A stretch of 64,000 nt of DNA from Bacillus sp. FJAT-22090 (GTDB lineage Bacteria > Bacillota > Bacilli > Bacillales_A > Planococcaceae), in assembly GCF_007676755.1 (NCBI RefSeq), contig NZ_VEBK01000001.1, forward strand, positions 124,001 to 188,000. The letters run 5' to 3'. Below are positions 1-8,404 of this stretch, in pieces. The translations under genes and the position numbers were made by a program. Under the pieces are notes generated by a model. The model had not been told where the DNA came from. It searched no databases and worked only from the letters and a program-made list of their open reading frames with translations. The first letter of the stretch is position 1. Every line of letters starts with the position of its first letter.

Positions 1-154
1 CCATACGATAATATTCCTCATATTGTATAGGAATCTGATTCAAAAGACGATATTTTTAACCGCCAAGAGATATTATAGTATCTATTTCAATATTAATGAA
101 ATGAATTATTCTAATTAAAATCATTCAAAATATTAGGGTTTCCGTAATTTAAAA

Positions 155-198
155 TAATAGGACACTTTGGATGTAAAAAAAGTCCGAAGTGCCCTATT
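155..198 (-). terminator. Terminator of the deoxyribosyltransferase gene
   Basis: On the minus strand AATAGGGCACTTCGG pairs with CCAAAGTGTCCTATT around a T-rich loop, just after the stop codon of the gene ending at 202. There is one mismatch/wobble and no long U-run, so its strength is uncertain. Positions 1-154 are AT-rich and hold nothing else I can identify. Confidence 0.55.
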
Positions 199-201
199 GT
201 T

Positions 202-627
202 TTAGAGCATATCACCTGAATAAAACGAACTTACTAGTTGATCAAAATTATACTCTTCAAGTTCTTCCAATGTGATATTCGCGTGTGCACCTTCATGTAC
301 CATTAAATTACTGTTATCACCAACATGGACTAAAATAACTGGTTTGTCAGTAGCGTAAGCATAGCCAAGTTCCCAAGCCGTTCCACTATCTGAATAACTA
401 CCATGATAAATCCCTACAACAATTTCTGACCACTTAATATGTTTAATATCATTCATAAATGTTTCGATTGACCATTGTCGGGAACCAACTTGAACTTGTT
501 CGTCGATTGGATTTCTCAATGGTGAAAATACCTGAAGTTTCTTTTCTCCTAAAATTTTCTCCACTTTTTCCAAATATCCAACCTCTGTCTCATTAAAAAA
601 AGGGCTAGCTAAATAAACTCTCTTCAT
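202..627 (-). CDS. Nucleoside 2-deoxyribosyltransferase family protein
   Basis: A 141-residue protein of the nucleoside 2-deoxyribosyltransferase family, which moves deoxyribose between nucleobases or hydrolyses (deoxy)nucleotides in salvage. Seen: YLASPFF at residues 5-11, an Asp at about 60, and SDSGTAWELGYA at 79-90, whose Glu matches the family's catalytic nucleophile. The length is typical for a single-domain member. I chose the ATG at 627 because AAGGAG lies 9 nt upstream; an in-frame TTG at 654 has no such site. It is divergent from the DedA gene and monocistronic. The exact substrate cannot be told. Confidence 0.8.
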   Translation of the reverse strand: MKRVYLASPFFNETEVGYLEKVEKILGEKKLQVFSPLRNPIDEQVQVGSRQWSIETFMNDIKHIKWSEIVVGIYHGSYSDSGTAWELGYAYATDKPVILVHVGDNSNLMVHEGAHANITLEELEEYNFDQLVSSFYSGDML

Positions 628-769
628 TTTTAATTTCTCCTTCTTCGATTTCAAAACTTCTTATTTCCTTTTAAAATCTGAATTAATTTTTTTTTTCTTT
701 TTTACTATAACTTTGATAAACTTTCAAGCATACAATTGGAAGCACTAGTTTTAAAAAGGAGGCATATTC

Positions 770-1435
770 TTGCATAACATTTTTCATATGATACAGTCAA
801 TCGATACCGAACTGAATCATTATATCGCGCTTTTTGGAAAACAAATATATGGCATTTTATTTCTTATAATTTTTGCGAAAACGGCTTTTGTAGTTCTAAC
901 CTTTTTACCAGGTGATGCAACCCTGTTTGCAAGTGGTACGATTGCAGCTATCGGACATTTGGATTTCCCTTTTTTATTAATACTATTCTTTATTGCGACA
1001 GTTGCTGGTGATGCTCAGAACTATTTTATTGGTTATATCCTTAGCCTTTCTTCTAAAAAAACAAATAAATTTTCCCCTCTAAATCATATCTCTAATAAAT
1101 CGATTGAAAAGACTAACAAGTTTCTGATGAACTATGGTAAATACGCGATTATGTTTTCGCGTTTCGTGCCCTTGCTTAGTACAACTTTGCCATTCATTAG
1201 TGGGTTTACAACTTATTCTTTCAAACGTTTTATTACACATAATATTGTCGGTGCCCTTATTTGGACTATTATATGGGTTGGTGCAGGCTTTTTACTTGGT
1301 AACATTGCATGGGTAGAAGCTCATCTTTTCATATCGTTGCTAGGAATTACAATCGTTAGCTTTGTTCCCCCTATAATCATGTTCTTAATTGAGTATTCGA
1401 AAAGAAAATTTTCAACTTCCTATTTAAACAATTAA
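770..1435 (+). CDS. DedA family membrane protein (VTT/SNARE-associated domain)
   Basis: A 221-residue integral membrane protein of the DedA/VTT family. Several members are undecaprenyl-phosphate or phospholipid flippases; the substrate here is unknown. Seen: several hydrophobic segments, the family motif FLPGD near residues 45-49, a GDAQNYFIGY segment near 80, and SRFVP near 131 followed by a Gly-rich helix. The start is a TTG at 770 with AAAGGAGG 7 nt upstream, and no ATG fits. The basic tail KRKF lies on the cytoplasmic side. It is a single gene followed by a hairpin. Confidence 0.82.
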   Translation: MHNIFHMIQSIDTELNHYIALFGKQIYGILFLIIFAKTAFVVLTFLPGDATLFASGTIAAIGHLDFPFLLILFFIATVAGDAQNYFIGYILSLSSKKTNKFSPLNHISNKSIEKTNKFLMNYGKYAIMFSRFVPLLSTTLPFISGFTTYSFKRFITHNIVGALIWTIIWVGAGFLLGNIAWVEAHLFISLLGITIVSFVPPIIMFLIEYSKRKFSTSYLNN

Positions 1436-1440
1436 TTAAA

Positions 1441-1484
1441 AACCCCGAATAGTCATCTTTTATAAGTGTTGACCATTTGGGGTT
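1441..1484 (+). terminator. Terminator of the DedA gene
   Basis: AACCCCGAATAGTC pairs with GACCATTTGGGGTT immediately after the stop codon, with two imperfect positions. An AT-rich tail follows, not a clean T-run. Confidence 0.55.
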
Positions 1485-1599
1485 AAATTATTTAAGAGCG
1501 TTTATTTAAATATGTGAAAGATAATTATTGATGCGCTTGAAAGAGTAATGTTTCATTTTACGGAAAGACTAAATATTAAATTAAAGGAGTGAAGAAAAA

Positions 1600-1872
1600 A
1601 TGGCCAATAAAAACAAAATATTAGTACCTTCTGCACGTGAGGAATTGGATAAGTTAAAGGTTCGTGTTATGAAGGAACAAGGTTATGACGTAAAAAGTAA
1701 TAATCCTAATGATGTAAAATACGAAATTGCAGAAGAATTAAATATTCCTTTAAACAAAGAATATAATGGCAAACTCACATCTGAGCAAGCAGGAAAGATT
1801 GGAGGCCCAATTGGCGGTAGTATGGTAAAAGAAATGATTAGAATGGCTCAAGAACAAATGATGAAAAAATAA
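1600..1872 (+). CDS. Alpha/beta-type small acid-soluble spore protein
   Basis: A 90-residue SASP that coats DNA in the dormant spore core, protecting it from UV and chemicals, and is degraded by the GPR protease at germination. Seen: KYEIAEELNI near residues 41-50, matching the GPR cleavage region around Glu-Ile-Ala, then LTSEQAGKIGGPIGGSMVK, the conserved C-terminal DNA-binding segment. AAAGGAGTG lies before the ATG at 1600. It should be sigma-G dependent: CATTTTA at 1554-1560 resembles a sigma-G -10, but I see no convincing -35. This gene alone marks the host as a spore-former. Confidence 0.93.
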   Translation: MANKNKILVPSAREELDKLKVRVMKEQGYDVKSNNPNDVKYEIAEELNIPLNKEYNGKLTSEQAGKIGGPIGGSMVKEMIRMAQEQMMKK

Positions 1873-2062
1873 AAGCTGTTGATACTCGTTTATCAGTGGA
1901 AATTATACCCACGCCTTCCCATGATTTAGACGCATAAAGAAAGAAGGATTGGGGATTCTAATGCTGAAATGGATGAAGATGATTTCCTTTTCTTCTTCTC
2001 CATTTGTAGTAATTTTTATCGTAAGAAAAAATTTGGAATCCAAAGATAGGAGGTCTACACGG

Positions 2063-2941
2063 ATGGCACATAACCAACAAAACCTTAGTCCTGGCACTGC
2101 ATTTGTTCGCTTCATGTTAGGTTCCGTAATGACCGCTTATGGTACCGTACGACTTTTACGCGAACCAAAAAGCAGAAGTGGAAAGATGCTCGTCTTATTC
2201 GGTGCGATGAAAACAGCGGAAGGTGCAACAAAGTTTTGTCCAACTAAAGCGATGGGTACTATTATGGAGAGCATGATGAATGAAAACTCAACTCAAGGTA
2301 CCCAATCCAATACAGGTTCTGCAATGAATAGCAGTGCTCAATCTGGACAAAATGCTTCTAATAGTGCGGGGCAAATGAATGCCAGTATTATGCAAATGGT
2401 TGGAAGTATTGCACAAAAATTAACAAGCGGAAATTCGTCTTCAAGTGCTTCGTCAAGTTCGCAAAGTTCAGGAGGCACACAAACTAGCAGCACTGGATCA
2501 AATGCTATGGGAACAGCCGCTCAAACAATTGGCAATATCGCTCAAACAGTCGCACCACAGGTTAGCCAAATCGTCAAAGAGGTAGCAGGCATGGGTAGTT
2601 CGCAAAATGCCAGCGGTACAAACAGCGCCCAAAAACAAGCATCAGGGTCAAGTGGAGCAACAAACAAGAACCCAGGGTCAAATGCAGCTAGTAAAAATGC
2701 GGAGAGCGGAACAACAAATGCGAAAAAAGATGCTTCTGCAAATAGCGCAAATACAAAATCAGCATCAGGCAGTAGCAATAACAAACAAGCTTCTTCAGCG
2801 AAGGATAACAAAGCATCTAAATCAGATACAAAACAGCTTGTAGATGGCTCTGCTAATGATTCAAAGCTAGATCCATCGGTAATTGATGCTATTTCTAAAT
2901 CAGGGCAAAAAACTACATCTATTCCAAACATTCTCCAATAA
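2063..2941 (+). CDS. DUF2892-like protein with long Ser/Asn/Ala/Gln-rich tail
   Basis: A 293-residue protein with two parts. Residues 1-70 resemble the DUF2892 (YgaP-type membrane) domain: a hydrophobic stretch FVRFMLGSVMTAYGTVRLL, then a Gly/Lys-rich turn and a second short hydrophobic segment. Residues 75-290 are low complexity, dominated by Ser, Asn, Ala, Gln, Gly and Lys, with no recognisable fold. I chose the ATG at 2063 because AGGAGG lies 9 nt upstream; the frame is open back to 1949 but without a good site. It follows the SASP gene in the same direction, so a sporulation role is possible but only inferred. Confidence 0.6.
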   Translation: MAHNQQNLSPGTAFVRFMLGSVMTAYGTVRLLREPKSRSGKMLVLFGAMKTAEGATKFCPTKAMGTIMESMMNENSTQGTQSNTGSAMNSSAQSGQNASNSAGQMNASIMQMVGSIAQKLTSGNSSSSASSSSQSSGGTQTSSTGSNAMGTAAQTIGNIAQTVAPQVSQIVKEVAGMGSSQNASGTNSAQKQASGSSGATNKNPGSNAASKNAESGTTNAKKDASANSANTKSASGSSNNKQASSAKDNKASKSDTKQLVDGSANDSKLDPSVIDAISKSGQKTTSIPNILQ

Positions 2942-2945
2942 CCTA

Positions 2946-2982
2946 AAAACATACCCCCGCGAATTGTGGAGGTATGTTTTTA
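2946..2982. terminator. Bidirectional terminator between convergent genes
   Basis: AAAACATACC (2946-2955) pairs perfectly with GGTATGTTTT (2971-2980). The A-run on the left and T-run on the right let it serve both the plus-strand gene ending at 2941 and the minus-strand gene ending at 3002. Confidence 0.75.
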
Positions 2983-3001
2983 CTTTACCGGAAAACTTCC
3001 T

Positions 3002-3748
3002 TTAATGATCATTAACCAACGTTTTTAAATTATTTGATTGCTTACTTTGAAAAGACAATGAATAATATATTGCTGTAATACATAATATCCCCATCACAAT
3101 ACAATCAATAAGAGCGTTAGACCCACCATCACCTAAAAATTGTATGAGATTATGAATACTATGGAAAATTATTAAGGGATATATATTTCCGGTTTTTAGA
3201 AAAAGTTGAGCTAATACAATTCCAATTAATAATGCGTAAATCAATTGTAGTCCAGTTTGCCAAATTCCTTGACCCGATAGGAGATTTAAAATATGAGAGA
3301 ATGAAAATAAGGCACTTGAGATTAAAATTGCTGAAAAATTGCCCAAAGGTAATAATAGTTTAACCATTATTCCTCTATAAATACTTTCTTCTACAAATCC
3401 TACTAAAATTACAAATCCAATGTAAGAAGTAACGATTTCTAATGGCTTTGGACTAAAACCTTGTAAACATAATACCGCGAGAATAATTACAAGCGGTATA
3501 TAGTATAACCAATTCTTCAAAGGCAGATTTCTTGTAAAGCCAAAGTAAACCCATTTTCTCTTCCAAGTAAAATAAATTATTAAAACAATTGCAGTAGGTA
3601 CAAATGAAATTACAACAGGAGAATTGTAGCTCAATTCCTTAATAGTCGCTATCGCTCCTGCGATGAACAGTAACAGAAATAAACATGCTTCAATCAGTAA
3701 AATGCATTTTATAGGATGTTTTTGTGCATAACTCAATTCTTTTTCCAT
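3002..3748 (-). CDS. CPBP family intramembrane metalloprotease
   Basis: A 248-residue CAAX-protease/bacteriocin-processing (CPBP, Abi) family membrane protein. Seen: multiple hydrophobic helices and the family's three metal/catalytic motifs, EESIYR (residues 120-125), FSHILN (150-155) and HSIHN near 196. GGAGG precedes the ATG. Members process prenylated or peptide substrates, give self-immunity to bacteriocins, or regulate anti-sigma factors; the target here is unknown. It is convergent with the upstream plus-strand gene and 55 bp from the ABC operon in the same direction, so it may be read through from it. Confidence 0.85.
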   Translation of the reverse strand: MEKELSYAQKHPIKCILLIEACLFLLLFIAGAIATIKELSYNSPVVISFVPTAIVLIIYFTWKRKWVYFGFTRNLPLKNWLYYIPLVIILAVLCLQGFSPKPLEIVTSYIGFVILVGFVEESIYRGIMVKLLLPLGNFSAILISSALFSFSHILNLLSGQGIWQTGLQLIYALLIGIVLAQLFLKTGNIYPLIIFHSIHNLIQFLGDGGSNALIDCIVMGILCITAIYYSLSFQSKQSNNLKTLVNDH

Positions 3749-3803
3749 TATTCATTTTCCTCCAAATATTATATTTCATCCCAATAAAACAAGTTCTATA
3801 ATA

Positions 3804-4502
3804 TTATTTAGTAGGAATGATAAACGCTCGTCGCATTACCATCCAACTAAATAGAAATAAAAGCAAACTGAATAGCAACAAATAGAAAAAATAAAGTATA
3901 CCCTCCACACCAAAGAAGTTTTGTATAAAGGTAACAATAAACCTAGAAGTGCTAGGAATAAATGTCACAACAACTATAGGCATAATAAAGAAACTACTAA
4001 TTACTAGGCCACAACGAAATAATATAGTAGAAACAAACAACGCGATACTTGTAATTGCCAAGCAAATACTAAAATCAATATAGGTTCTACTTATAAAAGT
4101 ATCGGTAATATCAGTAAACTGTCCAAAACTTGAAAAATGAATGCTAGTTAGAGCCAACCACTTAACTATTCGGACAAACAGCTCTAAAAAGATGTTATTT
4201 ACTACCGACATAAGAAATGAAAAAAGAACGAAGAAAATCGAAGTGACTAAAAAATATATTTTTCTAGTCGCCCCCCACTGAATGAGATTGGGAAATGAAG
4301 AACGGAGCGATTGATATCCAATAATAGCTACAAATATATAAATTGGAATACTATTCAAATAAAAAATGTTCGCATCCTCAAAAGAAAAACCTATAATGAT
4401 CCCCAATATAATCGTAGCGATGTAAATACTCCAAAAGATAAAGAATGGTTTACGAATATCTATAACTAGAAATTTAAGTATTCCGACATATATACCATTC
4501 AT
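3804..4502 (-). CDS. ABC transporter permease-like membrane protein (ytr-type operon)
   Basis: A 232-residue, strongly hydrophobic protein with about six predicted transmembrane helices and a short cytoplasmic end MRRAFIIPTK. I recognise no conserved family motif. Its position as third gene after a GntR regulator and an ABC ATPase, overlapping the ATPase gene by ATGA (4499-4502), makes it the membrane partner of that ATPase. The layout resembles the B. subtilis ytrABC operon induced by cell-wall-active antibiotics. Substrate unknown. Confidence 0.7.
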   Translation of the reverse strand: MNGIYVGILKFLVIDIRKPFFIFWSIYIATIILGIIIGFSFEDANIFYLNSIPIYIFVAIIGYQSLRSSFPNLIQWGATRKIYFLVTSIFFVLFSFLMSVVNNIFLELFVRIVKWLALTSIHFSSFGQFTDITDTFISRTYIDFSICLAITSIALFVSTILFRCGLVISSFFIMPIVVVTFIPSTSRFIVTFIQNFFGVEGILYFFYLLLFSLLLFLFSWMVMRRAFIIPTK

Positions 4503-5374
4503 TGCACAACCTCCTTGACTGTGTTTTTAGTCAATTGAATTAACAAATCTTGAATGGATAAGGCAGTAACCGTTAGTCCTAGCTTTTGTACATCTTTAGA
4601 AGATAAATTTGGGTCATAAAGCATCACGGTTTGAATATTGTTAAAACAGTTTTTTCCTAATATATTTTTCCCTTTACTAAAATCAGCAATTAAATCCACC
4701 GGTCCTTCCACTGCATATCCCGCTTTCCTAAGCGTCTCTGCCTCCTCATGAATAAGCAACCCCCCATCTTTTAAAATTATTATCTCTTCAAATAGGTTAC
4801 TTATTTCATCTATTAAGTGAGTCGATAGAATAATAGTTCGAGGATATTCGCTATACTCTTCAATTAACAGATCGTAAAATTGCTGTCTAGCTACTGCATC
4901 CATGCCAATATAAGGTTCATCAAAAATGGTAATGGATGATCTACTTGCCAAACCGACAATTACGCCTAATGAAGAAATCATCCCTTTTGATAACGCTTTA
5001 ACATACATCGATTTATCCAGATTAAATGATTTTACTAACACCTCGGCTAAAGAACTATTCCAATTCGGATAAAATAATGCACTTAACTGCAATACTTCTC
5101 GAATTTTGAAATTAGGTTTGAAATTCCCTGCCTCTTTAATGAAACAAATTGATTTTACAGTTTCATAATTATCAAAAGCAGGCTTTCCATTTAACTGGAC
5201 CATACCGGATGTGGGTAATAATTGACCTGCTAGTTGATGCATCAAAGTCGTTTTTCCTGCTCCATTTCTTCCAAGTAAACCGATAATTTTATTGGATTGG
5301 ATTGTAAAGCTTATATCATTTATCGCTTTTTTCCCATCATAAAGTTGACTAATATGACTTACTTCAATTTTCAT
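4499..5374 (-). CDS. ABC transporter ATP-binding protein (YtrB-like)
   Basis: A 291-residue ABC ATPase energising the adjacent membrane protein. Seen: Walker A GRNGAGKTT near residues 35-43, Walker B ITIFDEP near 148-154, and an H-loop STHLIDE near 184. The signature motif is LSKGM, degenerate against LSGGQ but seen in this subfamily. A roughly 80-residue C-terminal extension follows the nucleotide-binding domain. The start overlaps the end of the GntR gene by 11 nt and the stop overlaps the permease start, so the three are translationally coupled. Confidence 0.85.
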   Translation of the reverse strand: MKIEVSHISQLYDGKKAINDISFTIQSNKIIGLLGRNGAGKTTLMHQLAGQLLPTSGMVQLNGKPAFDNYETVKSICFIKEAGNFKPNFKIREVLQLSALFYPNWNSSLAEVLVKSFNLDKSMYVKALSKGMISSLGVIVGLASRSSITIFDEPYIGMDAVARQQFYDLLIEEYSEYPRTIILSTHLIDEISNLFEEIIILKDGGLLIHEEAETLRKAGYAVEGPVDLIADFSKGKNILGKNCFNNIQTVMLYDPNLSSKDVQKLGLTVTALSIQDLLIQLTKNTVKEVVQ

Positions 5375-5741
5375 GATTCCTATCTCCCTTTTTAATAAAA
5401 GAAATGATTTCGTCCGTCGTTAAATGTAACTTTTTCGCTTCCTTGAGTAATGGTGTGATAAAATCATCCAAAAACTTCTCTCGATGTTTTAGAACAAGCT
5501 TTTCTTTGGCACCTTCTGCCACAAACATTCCTACTCCACGTTTTTTAAATAAAATATTTTCATCGACTAATTGATTTATTCCTTTTGCAGCAGTGGCAGG
5601 ATTTATTTGAAAATGGGAAGCAAATTGATTCGTAGATGGAACTTGCTCCCCTTCTTTCATCGTGCCATTTAGTATCCCGTCCGTAATGTATTCAGCAATT
5701 TGGATAAAAATTGGTTTTGCTTCATCTAGTTTTAGTTTCAT
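5364..5741 (-). CDS. GntR family regulator, YtrA subfamily
   Basis: A 125-residue short GntR repressor. Seen: the winged HTH at residues 10-75, including FIQIAEYITDGILNGTMKEG and the recognition region NQFASHFQINPATAAKGI. A roughly 40-residue helical tail replaces a ligand-binding domain, as in YtrA-type regulators that control neighbouring ABC genes. A near-perfect inverted repeat overlaps the start region of its own promoter (5758-5781), so autorepression of the operon is the natural reading. GGGAG precedes the ATG at 5741. Confidence 0.87.
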   Translation of the reverse strand: MKLKLDEAKPIFIQIAEYITDGILNGTMKEGEQVPSTNQFASHFQINPATAAKGINQLVDENILFKKRGVGMFVAEGAKEKLVLKHREKFLDDFITPLLKEAKKLHLTTDEIISFIKKGDRNHEN

Positions 5742-5757
5742 TACTTCTCCCTTCCCC

Positions 5758-5807
5758 AGTTAATTACTCATGTAACTAACTATATAACCTAGAACATGAT
5801 ACGTCAA
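5758..5807 (-). promoter_or_regulatory. Sigma-A promoter with YtrA-type operator
   Basis: On the minus strand TTGACG (5807-5802), a 17-bp spacer and TATAGT (5784-5779) form a strong sigma-A promoter. Directly below lies the inverted repeat AGTTAGTTAC-ATGA-GTAATTAACT (5781-5758), arms matching at 9 of 10 positions. It covers the expected transcription start, a repressor position. It should be bound by the GntR protein encoded immediately downstream. Confidence 0.8.
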
Positions 5808-5926
5808 CTATTAAACGAAAAATTCAGAAAATAATAATACTTTTTTCGTTTTATAATATTAGTTGTCAATATATTTGAATAAACAGAATATATGTTCTAC
5901 AATAAAAGAAAGGATAGGGGTGACTT

Positions 5927-6775
5927 ATGTTGAAAGTTAAAGAATCCAACCATGCATACACGAAGAATTTACTAGACCTTAAAAATAGTTACGTTTTTAA
6001 AAAAGTATTTCGAAAAGAAACAAACCGTGATCTTTTGCTAGATTTTCTCAACTCATTCCTAAGACAAAATATAGTAGAAATTATTCAAGTGAAGGATTCG
6101 AAGCACTTAGGACATGAATTTTTTGAGGAATTTTCTATCGATGTAAAAACGGACAAAGAAGAGCTTTTCAATATTGAGCTTCATCTTGTGCAATCGGATG
6201 AATATCAAGAACAAATAATGATTAAGTGGATGAAAGAATATGTAAGGGAAGTACAGCTCGGTTATACAGGGAACATTCCAAGAATAGTTATGTATTTATT
6301 TGATTTTAATAAGGTTTTATCTACCCGACATAAAGTTCAAAAAGCACTAACACTCGATGGAAATTTCTATTCTAATCATTATGAAATACATGCCATTCAT
6401 ATGGTTAATTATATTGAGGAAGAAAACGAATCTAACAAACGGAAATGGCTCGATTTTCTAATCGGAGACTACCAAGTAAAACAAGCACTCGCTACTGATA
6501 AACCTTTCTTCGAGAAAGCTTTAAAAAGTCTTATCCAGCTAAATTTAGATGAAGTTTTCGTTTCAGAAGCCAATGAATTCTTAACTTCATTGAAAGAAGT
6601 ATATTATTATAGATATCGTAATATGGACATAAATAAATGGAATATAGAATTAGATCGAATTCACTATCTAGTCACTGCCTCCAGTCCAATGTCATATCAA
6701 GAGATTGCAACTCATTTTGAGCTTCCATTGATTGAAGTCATTGCAAAATCGAAGATGTATAGTTTCTTTTATTAA
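5927..6775 (+). CDS. Rpn family PD-(D/E)XK nuclease/putative transposase
   Basis: A 282-residue protein of the Rpn (recombination-promoting nuclease, formerly transposase_31/PDDEXK_2) family. Members are DNA endonucleases found as solitary, scattered genes. Seen: an N-terminal region with DLKNSYVFKKVF, then FNIELHLVQ near residues 84-92 in the position of the E-x-(K/Q) active-site strand, then IMIKWMKEYVREVQLGYTG. The C-terminal third is variable, as is usual. AGGGGTG lies 5 nt from the ATG at 5927. A possible promoter (TTGTCA at 5873, TACAAT at 5898, 19-bp spacer) is suboptimal. No inverted repeats flank it. Length looks complete. Confidence 0.72.
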   Translation: MLKVKESNHAYTKNLLDLKNSYVFKKVFRKETNRDLLLDFLNSFLRQNIVEIIQVKDSKHLGHEFFEEFSIDVKTDKEELFNIELHLVQSDEYQEQIMIKWMKEYVREVQLGYTGNIPRIVMYLFDFNKVLSTRHKVQKALTLDGNFYSNHYEIHAIHMVNYIEEENESNKRKWLDFLIGDYQVKQALATDKPFFEKALKSLIQLNLDEVFVSEANEFLTSLKEVYYYRYRNMDINKWNIELDRIHYLVTASSPMSYQEIATHFELPLIEVIAKSKMYSFFY

Positions 6776-6843
6776 TTTCTTAGTTATATATTTGAAAGTT
6801 TCGAAACGATGTTATCTTCCTTTCAGCGATCATCTTATATGGT

Positions 6844-7296
6844 TCAATTACTTTTTTCTTTTAAAAACCAATGACGTTTAGGTCTTTCCAGCGGAGTAAT
6901 ATTCATAATGAAATAACCAATGATTAATATAAGAATGACGATTGAATATATCAAAGTATCTATCGGGTGATCATGTTCTACTATAATTAGTCGAATCATC
7001 GCGGTAATTCCAACATACAAAAAGTACCTCAGTGGAAAATGATAATTTTCTTTGAAATACTTAACAATCATCGTAATAAATTCAAAATATAAAAAGAAGA
7101 TGAGTATATTGGCTAGAAATAGCTTGTAATCACTACTTTCGACTGTCATCAAAATCTTTAAAAATACGGTTAATTCTTTCATCAGGAGAAATGATAGTAT
7201 TAACCCTAATAGTATTAAACAAGAGTTTAAAAATAGTTGTAACACTTTAGGTATCATATTTAACACTATTGAGAGCTCTACTTTTTTCTTATTCAT
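6844..7296 (-). CDS. PsiE family phosphate-starvation-inducible membrane protein
   Basis: A 150-residue membrane protein of the PsiE family, known in E. coli as a phosphate-starvation-inducible gene of unknown biochemical function. Seen: four hydrophobic segments and the family block FLYFEFITMIVKYFKENYHF, followed by PLRYFLYVGITAMIRL and a His/Asp-containing loop. I chose the ATG at 7296 (MNKKK), which has GGAGG just upstream; the frame is open to a GTG at 7323 but that has no site. Convergent with the Rpn gene. Confidence 0.82.
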   Translation of the reverse strand: MNKKKVELSIVLNMIPKVLQLFLNSCLILLGLILSFLLMKELTVFLKILMTVESSDYKLFLANILIFFLYFEFITMIVKYFKENYHFPLRYFLYVGITAMIRLIIVEHDHPIDTLIYSIVILILIIGYFIMNITPLERPKRHWFLKEKSN

Positions 7297-7413
7297 ACAG
7301 CTCCTCCATTCTATTGCTTCCACGTTTATTATACAATAACGCTTGTAAATTCCATGTTAAATTCCTATTAGTGAGATCTTAACACTTCATACGAATAAAC
7401 ACGTTACATTGAA

Positions 7414-7452
7414 AATGCCAAGTACCTCATAATTCTAGAGAACTTGGCATTA
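7414..7452 (-). terminator. Terminator of the HPr kinase-like gene
   Basis: AATGCCAAGT pairs with ACTTGGCATT (7414-7452), with part of the intervening sequence extending the stem. It lies 38 bp beyond the stop of the minus-strand gene ending at 7490. The minus-strand tail is TTTTC. Confidence 0.6.
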
Positions 7453-7489
7453 TTTTATATTTGAATTGTAAAGCACAAGTCTTTCATAA

Positions 7490-8404
7490 CTAATCGAAAT
7501 CTTGCTCAAGACGTTTCACAAATTCCTCGGCGGCACTATATCCTTGTTGTTTTAAATACCAGTTATTTGCCGCTGCTTCTATTAGCCCCGCAACATCTCG
7601 GCCCGGCTGTAATTGAATTTGGATGTGCGGTATTTGGACGCCCATGTATTCGGTAAATTTCGTCTCCAGCTCCAACTCATTATTCAAGGCATTATGCTCC
7701 CATTTCGTCAATTCAATATCAAGAGCAATTCTTGTTTCATCTTGAAATGCAGCCCTTCCGTATAGGCGTACGACATTTAGCAATCCTATACTACGCAAAG
7801 CAAGAAATTCCTTGTTTTTCTCATTATGTGATCCCAGTAGCGTTTGTGGACTTAATTTCTTTAATACGACAATATCATCCGCTACCAATCGATGCCCTCG
7901 TCCGATTAAAGTGTGGGCTGTTTCACTTTTTCCGACACCGGACTTGCCTCGCAACAAAATTCCAATCCCTGATACATTGACACACACACCATGAATTGCA
8001 ATCTCCTCGGCCATTGCCTTTACAACAAATGCATCCAATTTTGCACTTACCTCACTCGTTGAGTCATGTGTACGCAATACTGGGATTTTCTTTTCCACGC
8101 AATATTGAATAAGACCAAGTGGCTCTTCTTGATTTGATGTAATTATTATACAAGGGGGGTCGTATTGAACGATGTTTCCAATCCGTAGCTTGCACTCTTC
8201 CTCAGAAAGAGTATGTAAATAATTTATCTCATTCTTTCCTAATATTTGAACATGCTCCGTTGCAATGAAATCGAATTTGTCCATGAATTCTAATCCCGGT
8301 CGACGTACTTTTGATTTTTTTAAAGTTCGACCTAATTGATTATGTCCCGTCAACACATCAAATGAAAATCGATGGACAATATTTTCTACCGTAATTGTTT
8401 TCAT
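7490..8404 (-). CDS. HPr kinase/phosphorylase paralogue (divergent)
   Basis: A 304-residue homologue of HprK/P, the bifunctional sensor enzyme that phosphorylates HPr at Ser46 in catabolite control. Seen: the N-terminal domain with RPGLEF near 35-40, the IHG histidine at 138, Walker A GKSGVGKSE at 153-161, and HRLVADD at 171-177. Two normally invariant elements are altered: the EIRGLG motif reads LALRSIG (201-207), and the PVRPGRN loop reads QLQPGRD (264-270). It is not next to lgt, where the main hprK usually sits. I read it as a second, specialised copy (hprK2-like); dephosphorylation activity is doubtful. Confidence 0.78.
   Translation of the reverse strand: MKTITVENIVHRFSFDVLTGHNQLGRTLKKSKVRRPGLEFMDKFDFIATEHVQILGKNEINYLHTLSEEECKLRIGNIVQYDPPCIIITSNQEEPLGLIQYCVEKKIPVLRTHDSTSEVSAKLDAFVVKAMAEEIAIHGVCVNVSGIGILLRGKSGVGKSETAHTLIGRGHRLVADDIVVLKKLSPQTLLGSHNEKNKEFLALRSIGLLNVVRLYGRAAFQDETRIALDIELTKWEHNALNNELELETKFTEYMGVQIPHIQIQLQPGRDVAGLIEAAANNWYLKQQGYSAAEEFVKRLEQDFD

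Noticed and set aside
2542-2952. A 136-codon minus-strand frame opposite the low-complexity tail
   Set aside because: It is the antisense of Ser/Asn/Ala-rich codons, which rarely yields stops. It has no start context and overlaps the terminator.
5821-5926. Inverted repeats of an insertion sequence around the Rpn gene
   Set aside because: I found no matching ends or target duplication on either side.
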